A DNA stretch of 64,000 bases, taken from positions 1 through 64,000 of the forward strand of contig NZ_BOMQ01000075.1 in assembly GCF_016862275.1 (NCBI RefSeq). Direction: 5' to 3'. Of this stretch, positions 1-9,295 are shown piece by piece (position 1 is the stretch's first letter; every line of letters begins with the position of its first letter). A program made the translations under genes and the position numbers. The notes beneath the pieces were generated by a model. The model was not told where the DNA came from. It ran no database searches and worked only from the letters and a program-made list of their open reading frames with translations. This stretch comes from Actinoplanes nipponensis (lineage in GTDB: Bacteria; Actinomycetota; Actinomycetes; Mycobacteriales; Micromonosporaceae).

Positions 1-398
1 TGCGGATTCTCCACCGCACCGGCAGGCTGCCCGGCCGTCGAACCCGGCCGAGCGTCTCCACTGTGCTCAAGCCCGGCAGGCTGCTCCTCGACCGCTCCCC
101 GCCGGTCAGCCTCCGCCAGCCGGCCGAAAGGGGCCGGCGCGCGCTGGTAGGCCAGCACCAGGCCCACGATGTGTCGGCACACGCCGGGCGCTCCGCAGCT
201 GCAACGACCCCGGTCCAGGCCGCCGATCGGGAGCGTGGTCGTCACGCCGTCCTCGAAGGTGGCGTGCACGGTCGTATCGTCGTCCTCGACGATCGCGGGG
301 GCGGCCCGCTCCGTCTCCCGGACCGCCCGCTTCACCAGGCCGCGGTTGGTGAGTTCGGCCAGCGTCTCGGGGGTCAGGGCCCGCAGGTCCGCCCTCAT
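1..398 (-). CDS. SWIM zinc finger protein, 3' part cut by window edge
   Basis: Only the first 132 codons are in the window; the gene runs off the left edge. The N-terminal half carries a SWIM-type zinc motif, CSC followed by GAPGV and then CRH (CxC...CxH), at about residues 71-81. SWIM domains are small zinc-binding modules usually linked to DNA or protein binding. The visible end turns Pro/Gly/Glu-rich. The chosen ATG at 398 follows a weak GGTGGG; an in-frame GTG at 407 is an alternative. It is the last visible gene of the operon that starts at 8790, about 75 bases after the VWA gene. A SWIM protein next to VWA and MoxR proteins is the arrangement of the E. coli yeh (molR) locus. The family call is firm; function is unknown. 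Confidence 0.8.
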   Translation of the reverse strand, partial: MRADLRALTPETLAELTNRGLVKRAVRETERAAPAIVEDDDTTVHATFEDGVTTTLPIGGLDRGRCSCGAPGVCRHIVGLVLAYQRAPAPFGRLAEADRRGAVEEQPAGLEHSGDARPGSTAGQPAGAVENP

Positions 399-474
399 CG
401 GACCCACCGACCCCGCACCGAGGCGGCCGGGTGGCAGCCGAAGAGCGCTCGGGCTTGTGTCCCGGTGAGCCGGG

Positions 475-1599
475 TCATCGGCCCACCTGCTCGGCGACGA
501 AGGTGGCCAGTTCGCCCGGGGTCATCGCGCCCACCGAGGCGCCCACGTCGGCCAGGCGCTGGGCCATGTCGCGGTCGTAGCTGGGGTTGGCGTCCTGGTC
601 GAGGGCGGCCAGGCCGAGGACCCGGATGCCCTGCTCGACGAGTTCGCGGACCGTGCGGATCAGCAGCGACGGCGAGCCGCCCTCGTAGAAGTCGGTGATC
701 AGGGCGACGATCGCCCGGCGGGGCTGCTCGATCAGGCCGGCGCCGTAGCGGACCGCCCGGCCGATGTCGGTGCCGCCGCCGAGTTGGACCCGCATCAGCA
801 GCTCGACCGGGTCGTCGACCTCGCTGGTCAGGTCGACCACGTCGGTGTCGAAGGCGACCAGGTGGGTCCGGACGCCCGGCAGGCCCCACAGGCAGGCGGC
901 GGTGACCGCGGAGTGGATCACCGAGTCGACCATCGAGCCGGACTGGTCGACCAGCAGGATCACCTGCCACTGCTCGACGTGCTTGCGGGTACGGGAGAAG
1001 AAGTGCGGCGTCTCGATGAACAGCCGCCGCTCCTCCGGCCGGTAGTGGCCCAGGTTGGCGCGGATGGTACGGGTCATGTCGAAGTCCCGGGCCTGCCGCC
1101 ACCGGCTCGGTCGCCGGGCCCGGGCGCCGGTGAACGCGGCCCGCACCTCGGTCGCCAGCTTGGCCATCAGGTCGCGGACGACGGCCTCGACGATGCGCCG
1201 GGCCAGCCGCAGCACCTCCGGGTTCATCAGGTGCTTGGTCTGCAGCACCGCCTTGAGCAGCGCGGGGTTCGGCTCGACGCGTTCCAGCACGGCCGGGTCG
1301 GTGACGATGTCGGTGATCTCGTACCGCTCGATGGCGTCGCGTTGCAGGCGTTCCACCGTCTCGCGGGGGAACAGCCGGTTGATGTCGTCCAGCCAGTCCA
1401 CTGTGGTCAGTTGCGACGGCCCGTCACCGCCGGCGCGGCCGTCGCCGCGGCGCACGTCGCGCTTCTCCAGGTCGCCGTCGCGGCCGTACAGCCAGTCCAG
1501 CGCCGCGTCGCGGGCGAGCCCGTCCGGGCCCAGCGACCCCAGCGCGGCGGCCGGGGCGCCGAGGACGAGGCGCCAGCGTTCGAGATCGGGGTCAGTCAC
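475..1599 (-). CDS. VWA domain protein of MoxR system
   Basis: About 374 residues. The C-terminal half is a von Willebrand factor A domain with a complete metal-site (MIDAS) set: DQSGSM near residue 218, GGGTDIG further on, and LITDFYEG. The N-terminal half is helical and charged. VWA proteins of this kind are metal-dependent adaptors that pair with MoxR AAA+ ATPases. The start is taken as GTG at 1599, with AGGTGGGA just upstream; this GTG overlaps the stop of the DUF5682 gene. A GTG at 1608 would add three residues. Tight coupling to the upstream genes supports one complex or pathway. It is likely cytoplasmic, as no signal peptide or membrane helix is seen. Confidence 0.9.
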   Translation of the reverse strand: MTDPDLERWRLVLGAPAAALGSLGPDGLARDAALDWLYGRDGDLEKRDVRRGDGRAGGDGPSQLTTVDWLDDINRLFPRETVERLQRDAIERYEITDIVTDPAVLERVEPNPALLKAVLQTKHLMNPEVLRLARRIVEAVVRDLMAKLATEVRAAFTGARARRPSRWRQARDFDMTRTIRANLGHYRPEERRLFIETPHFFSRTRKHVEQWQVILLVDQSGSMVDSVIHSAVTAACLWGLPGVRTHLVAFDTDVVDLTSEVDDPVELLMRVQLGGGTDIGRAVRYGAGLIEQPRRAIVALITDFYEGGSPSLLIRTVRELVEQGIRVLGLAALDQDANPSYDRDMAQRLADVGASVGAMTPGELATFVAEQVGR

Positions 1600-3973
1600 G
1601 TGTCCCACCTGTCAGTCCCTCGCGGCGCAGGACCGCGTCGACCCGGTCGTCCAGCAGCATCCCGGCGGCGACCAGCTCCGGATCACCGACGCCACGCAGC
1701 AGGCTCCGGCCGGTGCCGGCGAGGCCGCGCCGTTCCAGCAGCCGGCCGGCGATCTGCTCCCGCTCGCGCGGCGGGAAGAACTCGAACGCCTGCCGCAGCG
1801 CCGGCACCGCGATCAGGAAGTCGTCGGCCGCCATCGCGGAGACCAGCTCGTCGAGCAGCCCGACCACCGCCGGAGTGTGCAGCACCTCCTCGCGGGCCAG
1901 GGCGAACAGTCCGGCCAGCCAGTCACCCGCGGAATCGGGCTGGAAGGCGCCCCGTACCGCCCGCACCGGATCGGGCGGATCCGTGCTCGGCGCGGCCGCC
2001 GGGGCACCGAGCGCAGGCTCACCCTGACCGTCGGCGGCATTTGCCGGGGAAGCACCCGGATCGGGGGACGAGGTCTGTTGCAGCGCCCAGCGCAGGCCGA
2101 AGGCGGCGCCCCGCAGGTCGGGCGGCGCGCCGCCGTCGGCGGCCAGCCGCGCGGCCACCTCCAGGGCGCCCGGCAGGTCCAGACCCAGTTGCCGGCGGGC
2201 GTACCGCAGGGCGTCGCGGCAGGCCGCGAGCGCGCCGATGCGTCCCAGGTCGGCCGCCGCCGACTGACCGTGCACTCCCTCGGCCAGCCACAGGACGCGC
2301 CGGACCGCGGCGACGATGACCGTACCGAGGGTGGCGCTGTGCGCGGTGCCGAGGATCCGGTCGTGCCGCCACATGGTGAGCACCACGGCCAGCATCCGGC
2401 CGAGCGCGCCCAGCTCCGGCGCCGCCGCGACCGTCGCCTCGATGTCGGCGAGGGCCTGCTCGGACACCTGCGCCGTGCCGGACAGCGCCGCGTCGAAGAG
2501 CACGCCGGCGAGCAGATCGACGTCCCGGCCGGCCTGGGTGGCCCGCTCGGCCAGGACCGCCGCGCACGCGTCGGCGAGGGTGGCGCCGTACGCGCCGGCC
2601 TCGATGAACGCGGTGAGCCGGGCGGGGTCGGGCCGCATGCTCCAGCGTTCCCGCAGCACCGGGTCGAGGCCGGTGGACGGGCCCGCGTCACGCCGGAAGC
2701 CCGGCACGGCCAGGACGCGGACCCGGTGCAGCACCTGGCTGCGGGCCCGGTCGGCCGGCACCGTCAGGTCGAGGTCGAGCTCGTCGGCGCCGTCCAGGCC
2801 GAGGCGTTCGAGCTCGGCGTTGACGTGGTGGACCAGCGGGGGCGCCGGTGTGGCCGGGTGCAGGCGGCCGACGCGGGTGCCGCTGAGCGCGGCGACCATC
2901 TCGACCACGACCGGGTGGCTGCCGGTACGCAGGGTGCCCCGGTTCGCCCACGGCAGGGCCACGTCCAACGCCTCGTTCACCAGCGCCGAGGCCAGCCCGT
3001 CGAGCACGTCCGTGCGGGCCGGATGCCGGTGCCCGCGTACCGTGGCCAGCCCCGCCGCGGTGGTCCGCGCGGCGATCAAGTCCGCTGTGGACACCGGCTG
3101 CCGGCGTTCCCGCAGGCGGGCCGCGACGGATTCGGTGAGGTGGCGCGCCGCCGCCTCCGGCCCCGATTCCCACAGCTCCTGGTAGTAGCCGGGGGACGGC
3201 ATCCCGCTCTGATAGCCGTCGAAGGCGTCCAGCCGCCGGAACGAGTACGGCACCAGAAAGCTGCCGCCGACCGCCTCCGCGGGCAGGGCCGGCACCTCCG
3301 GCCACGCCGGCCCACCGGCCCCGTCGCCGGCCGGCAGGGCGAGCGCCGAGACGAGGGCGGGCCGGTGGAAGCCGCCGGTCACCACGACGACCGGCCGGTC
3401 CCCCGCCGCGGCCGCCGCGGCCCGTACCCACCGCGCCATGTACGCCTCGCGGGCCGTGTCCGCCTCGCCCGCCGCCGACTCGCCTCGTACCAGGTCGAAG
3501 TAGACCGCGAGCCGCTCGGCGCTGCCGTCCGCCGGGGCCACCTCGAACAGGTGGTCCCACAGCACGTCCACGTTGTCCACGTCGAAGCTGCGGCACAGCC
3601 GCTCCATCACCTCGGCGTAGCGCAGCTCGGCGTCGGCATAGCGGTTGCTGCGCCCGGCGAAGGCCGGATGCCACGCGGGCAGGTCGATGAACCTCAGCTC
3701 CGCGCCGGCCGCCCGGCCGTGGGTGAGCGCCACCCACTCCGGCGAGTACGCGCAGAACGGCGCCCACGACCCGTGCCGGCGTTCCCCGTCGCGGTAGCTG
3801 CTGAACACCGCCACCGGCAGCTCGTGGCCGAGCAGCAGCTCGCCGATCCGCTCGTTGAGGTCCGCCGGCCCCTCGATCAGCACGTAGGCGGGCCGCAGCT
3901 CGTCGATCGTGGCGGCGACCAGCCGGGCGCAGGCCGGGCTGTGGTGGCGGACCCCGATGAAGGTGACCGGCAC
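1592..3973 (-). CDS. DUF5682 family protein
   Basis: A large protein of 793 residues with a GTG start. The N-terminus (MPVTFIGVRHHSPACAR, then VLIEGPADLN) and a later VVVTGGFHRPAL segment fit the DUF5682 family as I remember it. That family has no established biochemical activity and occurs beside MoxR and VWA genes. A Pro/Ala/Gly-rich linker lies at about residues 635-670. There is no signal peptide and no convincing membrane helix. The start lies 3 bases after the MoxR stop and the end overlaps the VWA gene, so all are probably co-translated. The conserved His and Glu near the N-terminus could be catalytic, but that is a guess. Confidence 0.85.
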   Translation of the reverse strand: MPVTFIGVRHHSPACARLVAATIDELRPAYVLIEGPADLNERIGELLLGHELPVAVFSSYRDGERRHGSWAPFCAYSPEWVALTHGRAAGAELRFIDLPAWHPAFAGRSNRYADAELRYAEVMERLCRSFDVDNVDVLWDHLFEVAPADGSAERLAVYFDLVRGESAAGEADTAREAYMARWVRAAAAAAGDRPVVVVTGGFHRPALVSALALPAGDGAGGPAWPEVPALPAEAVGGSFLVPYSFRRLDAFDGYQSGMPSPGYYQELWESGPEAAARHLTESVAARLRERRQPVSTADLIAARTTAAGLATVRGHRHPARTDVLDGLASALVNEALDVALPWANRGTLRTGSHPVVVEMVAALSGTRVGRLHPATPAPPLVHHVNAELERLGLDGADELDLDLTVPADRARSQVLHRVRVLAVPGFRRDAGPSTGLDPVLRERWSMRPDPARLTAFIEAGAYGATLADACAAVLAERATQAGRDVDLLAGVLFDAALSGTAQVSEQALADIEATVAAAPELGALGRMLAVVLTMWRHDRILGTAHSATLGTVIVAAVRRVLWLAEGVHGQSAAADLGRIGALAACRDALRYARRQLGLDLPGALEVAARLAADGGAPPDLRGAAFGLRWALQQTSSPDPGASPANAADGQGEPALGAPAAAPSTDPPDPVRAVRGAFQPDSAGDWLAGLFALAREEVLHTPAVVGLLDELVSAMAADDFLIAVPALRQAFEFFPPREREQIAGRLLERRGLAGTGRSLLRGVGDPELVAAGMLLDDRVDAVLRREGLTGGTRD

Positions 3974-3976
3974 GGC

Positions 3977-5137
3977 TCAGCCCGGCAGCAGGTGGCGGGC
4001 GTTGTGCAACGCCTGCCACTGCTCGCCGCCGCGCCAGGTGACCTGCTGGGCGAGGTACCGCCGCAGCTTCGCCAGGTCTTCCGGGTTGTCCTTGGCGGCG
4101 GTGCCGGCCAGGCACGACACCAGGTCCTCGGCCGTGCCGGGCTCGCCGCGCAGGAACCAGCCCCGGAGCCCGACCGCGTGGGCCACCGACACCGCCTCCG
4201 CGGTGCTCATCACCGCGGACAGCCGGTCCATCGAGTCACCGCGCGCGGTCTCGCCGGTGCGCAGCTCGCGGAACGTGGTCACCAGCACCTCGAGCACGTC
4301 GCGCCGCGGCTCGGCCGTCACCCCGGAGCGCCGCAACAGCGCGGCCGCCTCGGCCTCGACCAGCGCCAGCTCGGTGGCGAGGTCGGCGATGGGGAAGACC
4401 GTCTCGAAGTTGAAGCGCCGTTTCAGGGCGGAGCTCATGTCGTTGACGCCGCGGTCGCGGGTGTTGGCGGTGGCGATGATGCTGAAGCCGTCGCGGGCGA
4501 AGACCATCGCCTCCGGGCCGGTCAGCTCGGGGATGGCCAGCACCCGGTCGGACAGCGGGGACAGCAGGCAGTCCTGCACCTCCAGCGGGCAGCGGGTGAT
4601 CTCCTCGAACCGGACCGTGCGGCCCTCGGCCATGCCGCGCAGCAGCGGCGCGGGCACCAGCGAACGCGGGGACGGGCCGTCGGCGACCAGCAGCGCGTAG
4701 TTCCACGAATAGCGGATCTGGTCCTCGGTGGTGGCGGCGCCGCCCTGGATGGTGAGGGTGGAGTCGCCGCTGACCGCGGCGGCCAGCAGCTCGGAGAGCA
4801 GCGACTTGGCGGTGCCCGGCTCGCCGACCAGCATCAGCCCTCGGCTGGTGGCCAGCGTGATGAGGGCGCGGTCGATCAGCGAGGGGTCGCCGACGAACTT
4901 GCGGCTGATGCCGAGCTTGCTGTCGCCCACCACGAAGCGGCGGGCCGCCTGCACGCTGAGCACCCAGCCGGGCGGCCGGGCGGCCGTGTCGGCCTCGCGC
5001 AGCCGGGCCAGCTCGTCGGCGTACCGCACCTCGGCCGGGGGCCGCTGCACCCGGTCGGCCGGCTCGGTGACCTCGACCACCGACCCGGGCCCGGGCGTGG
5101 CCGGGCCGGCGGCGGAGACGCGGCGGGTGGGGCTCAT
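3977..5137 (-). CDS. MoxR-type AAA+ ATPase
   Basis: 386 residues. Walker A GEPGTAKS at about residue 103, Walker B-like VRFEEITR, sensor region IIATANTRDRGVND and an arginine-rich ALKRRF segment place it in the MoxR branch of AAA+ ATPases. These proteins act as chaperone-like remodelers that work with VWA partners. The N-terminal 60 residues are Pro/Glu/Arg-rich and probably disordered. The ATG overlaps the stop of the WGR/DUF4132 gene (ATGA). The likely partners are encoded on both sides. Its closest functional analogy is E. coli YehL; the substrate is unknown. Confidence 0.92.
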   Translation of the reverse strand: MSPTRRVSAAGPATPGPGSVVEVTEPADRVQRPPAEVRYADELARLREADTAARPPGWVLSVQAARRFVVGDSKLGISRKFVGDPSLIDRALITLATSRGLMLVGEPGTAKSLLSELLAAAVSGDSTLTIQGGAATTEDQIRYSWNYALLVADGPSPRSLVPAPLLRGMAEGRTVRFEEITRCPLEVQDCLLSPLSDRVLAIPELTGPEAMVFARDGFSIIATANTRDRGVNDMSSALKRRFNFETVFPIADLATELALVEAEAAALLRRSGVTAEPRRDVLEVLVTTFRELRTGETARGDSMDRLSAVMSTAEAVSVAHAVGLRGWFLRGEPGTAEDLVSCLAGTAAKDNPEDLAKLRRYLAQQVTWRGGEQWQALHNARHLLPG

Positions 5138-8100
5138 GGGGTCAGCTCCGTCAGGTCGCGGATGATCTCGGACGCGGTCACCGGGTCGAGGCGGCCCAGC
5201 GGGACGTGTCCCGTCGTGTCGGCGCCCCAGCGGTTGCCCGTGCCGTCGGACAGGAAGATCATCTCCAACTTCTGCTCGGGGAAGATGTCCAGCGCGCCGA
5301 CCGCGATGCCCGGATCGAGCTCGATGACGACCTCCTGGCGCGATCCGAGGGCCAGCTCGATGCGGCCCTGGACCCCGGCGTCCTGCGGCTCCTCGCGCCG
5401 CCAGCCCCGGCGTTCCAGGCCGATCACCCGGCCGGTCGGCACCGTGTGGCCCTCGAAGCGGGTCAGCCGGGCGGCCGCGGCCTCCTCCGGGGTGAGGCTG
5501 AACGTCTCGCGGCCCAGCTGCGCGAACGGCTGCAGGATCTCGTAGTCGGCGAAGACCTCGGCCCAGTCGGGCAGGCTGTCGCCCAGGTGCAGCGGGTGGG
5601 CCACCCCGACGCAGGCGTCGTCGGCCAGCTCGGCCCGCTCGTCGTGCACGTCCGAGAACGACCTGTCCTCGGCCACCCGGACCGCCCCGGCCGGCCGGCC
5701 GGCGTCGTCGTACGTGGCCCAGACCAGCCGCCGGACGATGTGCCAGAGCAGCGGGTGCGCCACGAACAGCTGCCGGAACTCGGCGCCGGTCCAGCGCCGG
5801 CCGGTGACCATCGCGCGTTCCAGGCGGCGGATCTGGTCGGTGGCGACCGTGCGGACGTCCTTCTTGAGCGCGGCGAACTGCTGGTACGCCGCCGGGGCGA
5901 GCTCGGCGTCGTCGCGGGCGCCGGGTTTCGGCAGGGCCTTGAGCCGCTTGCCGGAGCTGTCCGCGACGTACGGGCGCAGCTGCTCGTCGAAGCCGACCGT
6001 GAACTGCCGGGCGCCGTAGTCCAGCACCATGCTGCCCGCGGCGTCCAGGCCGAACTGCGGCACCAGGCGGTCGGCGAGCTGGTCGGCGCTGAGCCCGAGC
6101 CCGGCGGCGACCTCCGCCATCTTCTGGGCGGCGGCCGCCTTGAGACCCTTGAACTTGGCCCGCTGGGCGATGCCGTGCAGGTGCATGAGGGCGACGTCGG
6201 TGCCGATGCGGGCCAGGATCTGGACGCCGGTGACCGCCCGCGCGTGCCCGCCCTCGCCCGGCCAGGCCAGGATCAGCGGGGTCAGCCGGCGGACGGTCTC
6301 GTCGTCGCCGGCCACGCCGAGGATCTCGAGGACCCAGCCCTCCTTGCTGTCGCCGCCCGCGGTCCGCCAGCCCTGGAAGACCTCCCAGGAGAACTCGGCC
6401 AGGCTCGCCGGCTCGCACGCCTGCCGGACGATGTCCACCCCGGCGTACGGCGTCCCGGACCGGCCCACGGCCAGCACGGTCACCAGGTTGACCACCGCCT
6501 CGGCGGGCAGCGCGCCGGAGCCGTCGCGCAACCGCACCGGCGGCAGCAGGCCCGGCACCAGCCACCCGGGGATCGCCGGGGGCTTCAGCGGCAGCACCGC
6601 CAGCGGATCGGTCTCCAGCAGCGTCCGGATGGCCGCCGCGGCCTGCTCGCCGTAGCCCCGCGCGGCCGTGATCACCGCCTCGGTGTGCCCGCCGGCGTGC
6701 AGGGCGAGCAGCGCGTCCTCGGCCTGCCGGCGCGAGACGCCGGCCTTGTCGAGGGCGGCCGGCACCAGGGCCCGGGCCGCCTCGGCGGGGTGCCGCCGCA
6801 GCCAGGTGAGCGCCGTCTCCCGCACGCTCTTGAGCCGGGCGTACGCGTCCGCCATCACGGTCGCGATCTCGGGCGAGGTGAAGGGCAGCAGCAGCGGCAC
6901 GGTCTCGGCCGGGCTGCGCCGGACCAGGTCGAGCAGCGTCGGCAGCGCCGCCAGCTCGAACCGGGCGGCGACCACCCGCATCCAGACGCCGGCCTGCCAG
7001 GTGTCCGCGGGCCGCCACTTCGCCAGCAGCGGGCGGGCGAGCAGCTCGGGCGCCCGGGTGAAGAAACCGACCGTCTGCCACCAGGCGCTGGTCCCGTCGG
7101 CGATCCACGCCGCCATCTCGGTCCAGCTCCGCCGGCCGTCGTCGTAGTGGTCGTAGGGGGTCTGCCGCCACTGCTCGCGTTCCCCGTCGAGCCATTCGAT
7201 GCTGGGGGCGTCGGCGCAGCTCAGCCCCGGGATCACCACCGGTTTGCGGGCCGCCTGGGCGCGCCGCCACGGCGGGTCGAGCAGCAACGGCGGCACGGCG
7301 CTCACCGGCGCCGGCACCACCGCCGCGGCCTGCGCGCGGATCGCCTCGATGCGCTGCCGGGCGTCGGGCTCCAGCCCCGGCAGCAGCTGCTCGACGAGCC
7401 CGGGATGGGCCAGCACGTGGGAGCGCAGGATGGCGGCGACCGCGGGCCGGGCCGCCCCGGCCGGGAGGATCCGCAGCGCCCGGGCCGGATAGCGGCCGGC
7501 CGCCTCGAGCAGGGCCGGCGGGATGAACTTGACGTCGATCCGGTCGACCAGGCCGCGCATCACCTCGTCGCTCGGCAGGACGGCGAGCACGGACGACAGG
7601 CGCCGCCGGCCGTCGGCGTAGTCCATGTCGTCGAACCAGCGGAACAACGCCGGCGCCGCGGCGGCCCCGACGCCATCGACGATCGTCGTCAGCGCCGCGA
7701 GCGAATTGGCGACGCCCCAGGTGTTGGTGAGCAGCCCGAGGGTGGTCACCTGCTCGCCCGTGCCGGCGGCGTGCAGCAGCGCGGCCGCGCGCGACTCGTC
7801 GTCGTCGGCGACCGCGGCGGCGACGTCCTCGGCGACCCATTCCGGCCGGGTGGGGACCAGCACCGAGGTCGCGGCCCGGGCGTAGGCGCCGGCACCCCGG
7901 TACGGCGTCAGGGCGTCGACCACCTCGGCGTACTCCTCGTCGGAGGCGGCCGCCAGCGCGGCTCGCACCCGCAGCACGGTGGCCAGGGCCGGGTCGCGAT
8001 ACCAGCCGCGGCGCTCCTCGCCGGGGCGCAGGAACCGGACCCCGAACTGCTGGCTGGCGTGGCGGGGGCCGGGCGGCAGGCCGTCGTCGAGGGTCAGGGA

Positions 8101-8790
8101 CATCAGCTCGACCGCGGCCTGGGCGGCGAGGCGCAGCCCGTGCCCGACGATCCACACGTCGGCGAACGCCACGAACTTCTCCTGGACGTCCCAGTTGCCC
8201 AGGGTCGCGGCGGCGGCGACGGCGGCCGCACCCAGCGCCGGGGTCTGCGGGTCGCCCGCCAGCCAGGCCGCCCCGGCCTGCGCGACGGCCGGGTCGGTCA
8301 CCGGCGCGCGCAGGGCGTTGACGACCATGCCGGGCTTGCGGCTGAGGATCTCGTCGACGGTGGTGCGGGCCTTGGGGTCGGGCACGAAGCGGCCCACGCC
8401 GCTGCTGCCGCGGCGCGGGACCCGGTGCCGGAGCCAGGTGGCCGGCTGAACCAGCGTGTCCTCGTCGGCGGGGACGGGCGGCGCGGGGGTCTGCTCGGCG
8501 GCGACGGGCGGCGCGGGGACCTGCTCGGCGGCGACGGGCGGCGCCGGGGCCGGTGTGCGGGGAGGGGACGTCGCTGCGGTTGTGGTGGTCGTCTCGCCGT
8601 ACCCCTTGCGGATCTTCTCGGCGATCAGCTTGCCCTCGTGCGCGGCGGCCTCGGCCGCCGAGCCGAAGCTCTTGACCTTGGTCTGCCCGGTCGTGCCGAC
8701 GCGGCCCCAGCGGACCGTCACCTCGGTGCCGTCCTGGTCGACCTCCCAGAACTTCTTCGATGCTGCGTCGACGAACTCGAAACTGCGCAT
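5134..8790 (-). CDS. WGR and DUF4132 domain protein
   Basis: 1218 residues from the ATG at 8790, and the first gene of the operon. Residues 1 to about 80 form a WGR domain (KFWEVDQDG, VRWGRVGTTGQ, EKIRKGY), a module found in PARPs and in MolR/YehI-like proteins and often tied to nucleic acid or PARP-type signalling. A proline-rich repeat linker follows. The C-terminal region (LVWATYDDAGRP, FSDVHDERAEL, HPLHLGDSLPDWAEVFADYEI, LGRETF) matches the DUF4132 pattern. The long middle is Ala/Leu-rich and helical. Starting further upstream would add residues with poor coding character, and WGR proteins normally start just before this domain. Function of the family is unknown. It overlaps the MoxR gene by ATGA. 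Confidence 0.9.
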   Translation of the reverse strand: MRSFEFVDAASKKFWEVDQDGTEVTVRWGRVGTTGQTKVKSFGSAAEAAAHEGKLIAEKIRKGYGETTTTTAATSPPRTPAPAPPVAAEQVPAPPVAAEQTPAPPVPADEDTLVQPATWLRHRVPRRGSSGVGRFVPDPKARTTVDEILSRKPGMVVNALRAPVTDPAVAQAGAAWLAGDPQTPALGAAAVAAAATLGNWDVQEKFVAFADVWIVGHGLRLAAQAAVELMSLTLDDGLPPGPRHASQQFGVRFLRPGEERRGWYRDPALATVLRVRAALAAASDEEYAEVVDALTPYRGAGAYARAATSVLVPTRPEWVAEDVAAAVADDDESRAAALLHAAGTGEQVTTLGLLTNTWGVANSLAALTTIVDGVGAAAAPALFRWFDDMDYADGRRRLSSVLAVLPSDEVMRGLVDRIDVKFIPPALLEAAGRYPARALRILPAGAARPAVAAILRSHVLAHPGLVEQLLPGLEPDARQRIEAIRAQAAAVVPAPVSAVPPLLLDPPWRRAQAARKPVVIPGLSCADAPSIEWLDGEREQWRQTPYDHYDDGRRSWTEMAAWIADGTSAWWQTVGFFTRAPELLARPLLAKWRPADTWQAGVWMRVVAARFELAALPTLLDLVRRSPAETVPLLLPFTSPEIATVMADAYARLKSVRETALTWLRRHPAEAARALVPAALDKAGVSRRQAEDALLALHAGGHTEAVITAARGYGEQAAAAIRTLLETDPLAVLPLKPPAIPGWLVPGLLPPVRLRDGSGALPAEAVVNLVTVLAVGRSGTPYAGVDIVRQACEPASLAEFSWEVFQGWRTAGGDSKEGWVLEILGVAGDDETVRRLTPLILAWPGEGGHARAVTGVQILARIGTDVALMHLHGIAQRAKFKGLKAAAAQKMAEVAAGLGLSADQLADRLVPQFGLDAAGSMVLDYGARQFTVGFDEQLRPYVADSSGKRLKALPKPGARDDAELAPAAYQQFAALKKDVRTVATDQIRRLERAMVTGRRWTGAEFRQLFVAHPLLWHIVRRLVWATYDDAGRPAGAVRVAEDRSFSDVHDERAELADDACVGVAHPLHLGDSLPDWAEVFADYEILQPFAQLGRETFSLTPEEAAAARLTRFEGHTVPTGRVIGLERRGWRREEPQDAGVQGRIELALGSRQEVVIELDPGIAVGALDIFPEQKLEMIFLSDGTGNRWGADTTGHVPLGRLDPVTASEIIRDLTELTP
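8467..8555 (-). repeat. three 30-bp tandem repeats coding a Pro-rich linker
   Basis: Three near-identical 30-bp units lie head to tail inside the WGR/DUF4132 gene. Each encodes ten residues of the form PAPPVAAEQ plus one variable residue. The unit length is a multiple of three, so copy-number change would lengthen or shorten the linker without breaking the frame. The linker separates the WGR domain from the rest of the protein. Confidence 0.85.
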
Positions 8791-8862
8791 GTGGCAAACC
8801 TCGTCAGGGGTCGGTGGACCGGTGCGAGGCACGGTAGCGATCCGGTACGACAAAATCACCGC

Positions 8863-9288
8863 ATGACGAGACCGGTGGTGGGTGTGGGTCTGATCCTCGT
8901 CGATGCGCGCGGGCGGGTGCTGCTCGGTCGCCGGCTCACGGCGGGCGAGCAGCCGTCCTGGTGCCTGCCCGGCGGCCACGTGGAGGGCGGCGAGACGATC
9001 GAGCAGGCCGCGGCCCGCGAGGCGGCCGAGGAGGCTGGCATCGACGGTACGCGGCCGGAGGTCATCGCCATCGGCGTGCGCACCGCCGGCAGCGGCCTGA
9101 CCGCCGCCGCCGTGGCGCCGTGGCCGGGCACGCCGCCGCGGGCGCTGGAGCCCGACGTCCTGACCGACTGGGGCTGGTACGCCCCGGAGGAGCTGCCGGA
9201 GCCGCTCTACCCGCCGTCCGCCATGAGCCTCACCGTCTGGCGGGGGCTGCCGCCGCCGGACGGCTGGCGGGTCTATCCGGTCCGGTGA
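8863..9288 (+). CDS. Nudix hydrolase
   Basis: 141 residues with a perfect Nudix box (Gx5Ex7REUxEExGU): GHVEGGE, seven residues, then REAAEEAGI, at about residues 37-60. The enzymes hydrolyse nucleoside diphosphates linked to another moiety. The N-terminal VGVGLILVDARGRVLLGRR and WCLPGG are typical of small MutT/ADP-ribose-type housekeeping members; the substrate cannot be told. The gene is divergent from the MoxR operon with about 70 bases between them, so promoters for both must lie there. A strong hairpin follows the stop. Confidence 0.93.
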   Translation: MTRPVVGVGLILVDARGRVLLGRRLTAGEQPSWCLPGGHVEGGETIEQAAAREAAEEAGIDGTRPEVIAIGVRTAGSGLTAAAVAPWPGTPPRALEPDVLTDWGWYAPEELPEPLYPPSAMSLTVWRGLPPPDGWRVYPVR

Positions 9289-9295
9289 CCGGAGG

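Noticed and set aside
395..478. 27-codon frame beginning ATGA at the VWA stop, a tempting start for the SWIM gene
   Set aside because: It stops at 395 and is in a different frame from the SWIM protein, which starts at 398.
1055..5545. 1496-codon open frame on the plus strand antiparallel to the MoxR operon
   Set aside because: It is an antisense shadow of GC-rich genes. The minus-strand frames hold complete, motif-bearing proteins, and the plus frame reads as Arg/Gly/Gln-rich low complexity.
5206..8862. Plus-strand extension of the Nudix gene of more than 1200 codons
   Set aside because: It is antisense to the WGR/DUF4132 gene. The Nudix domain begins at ATG 8863 and has a normal small size.
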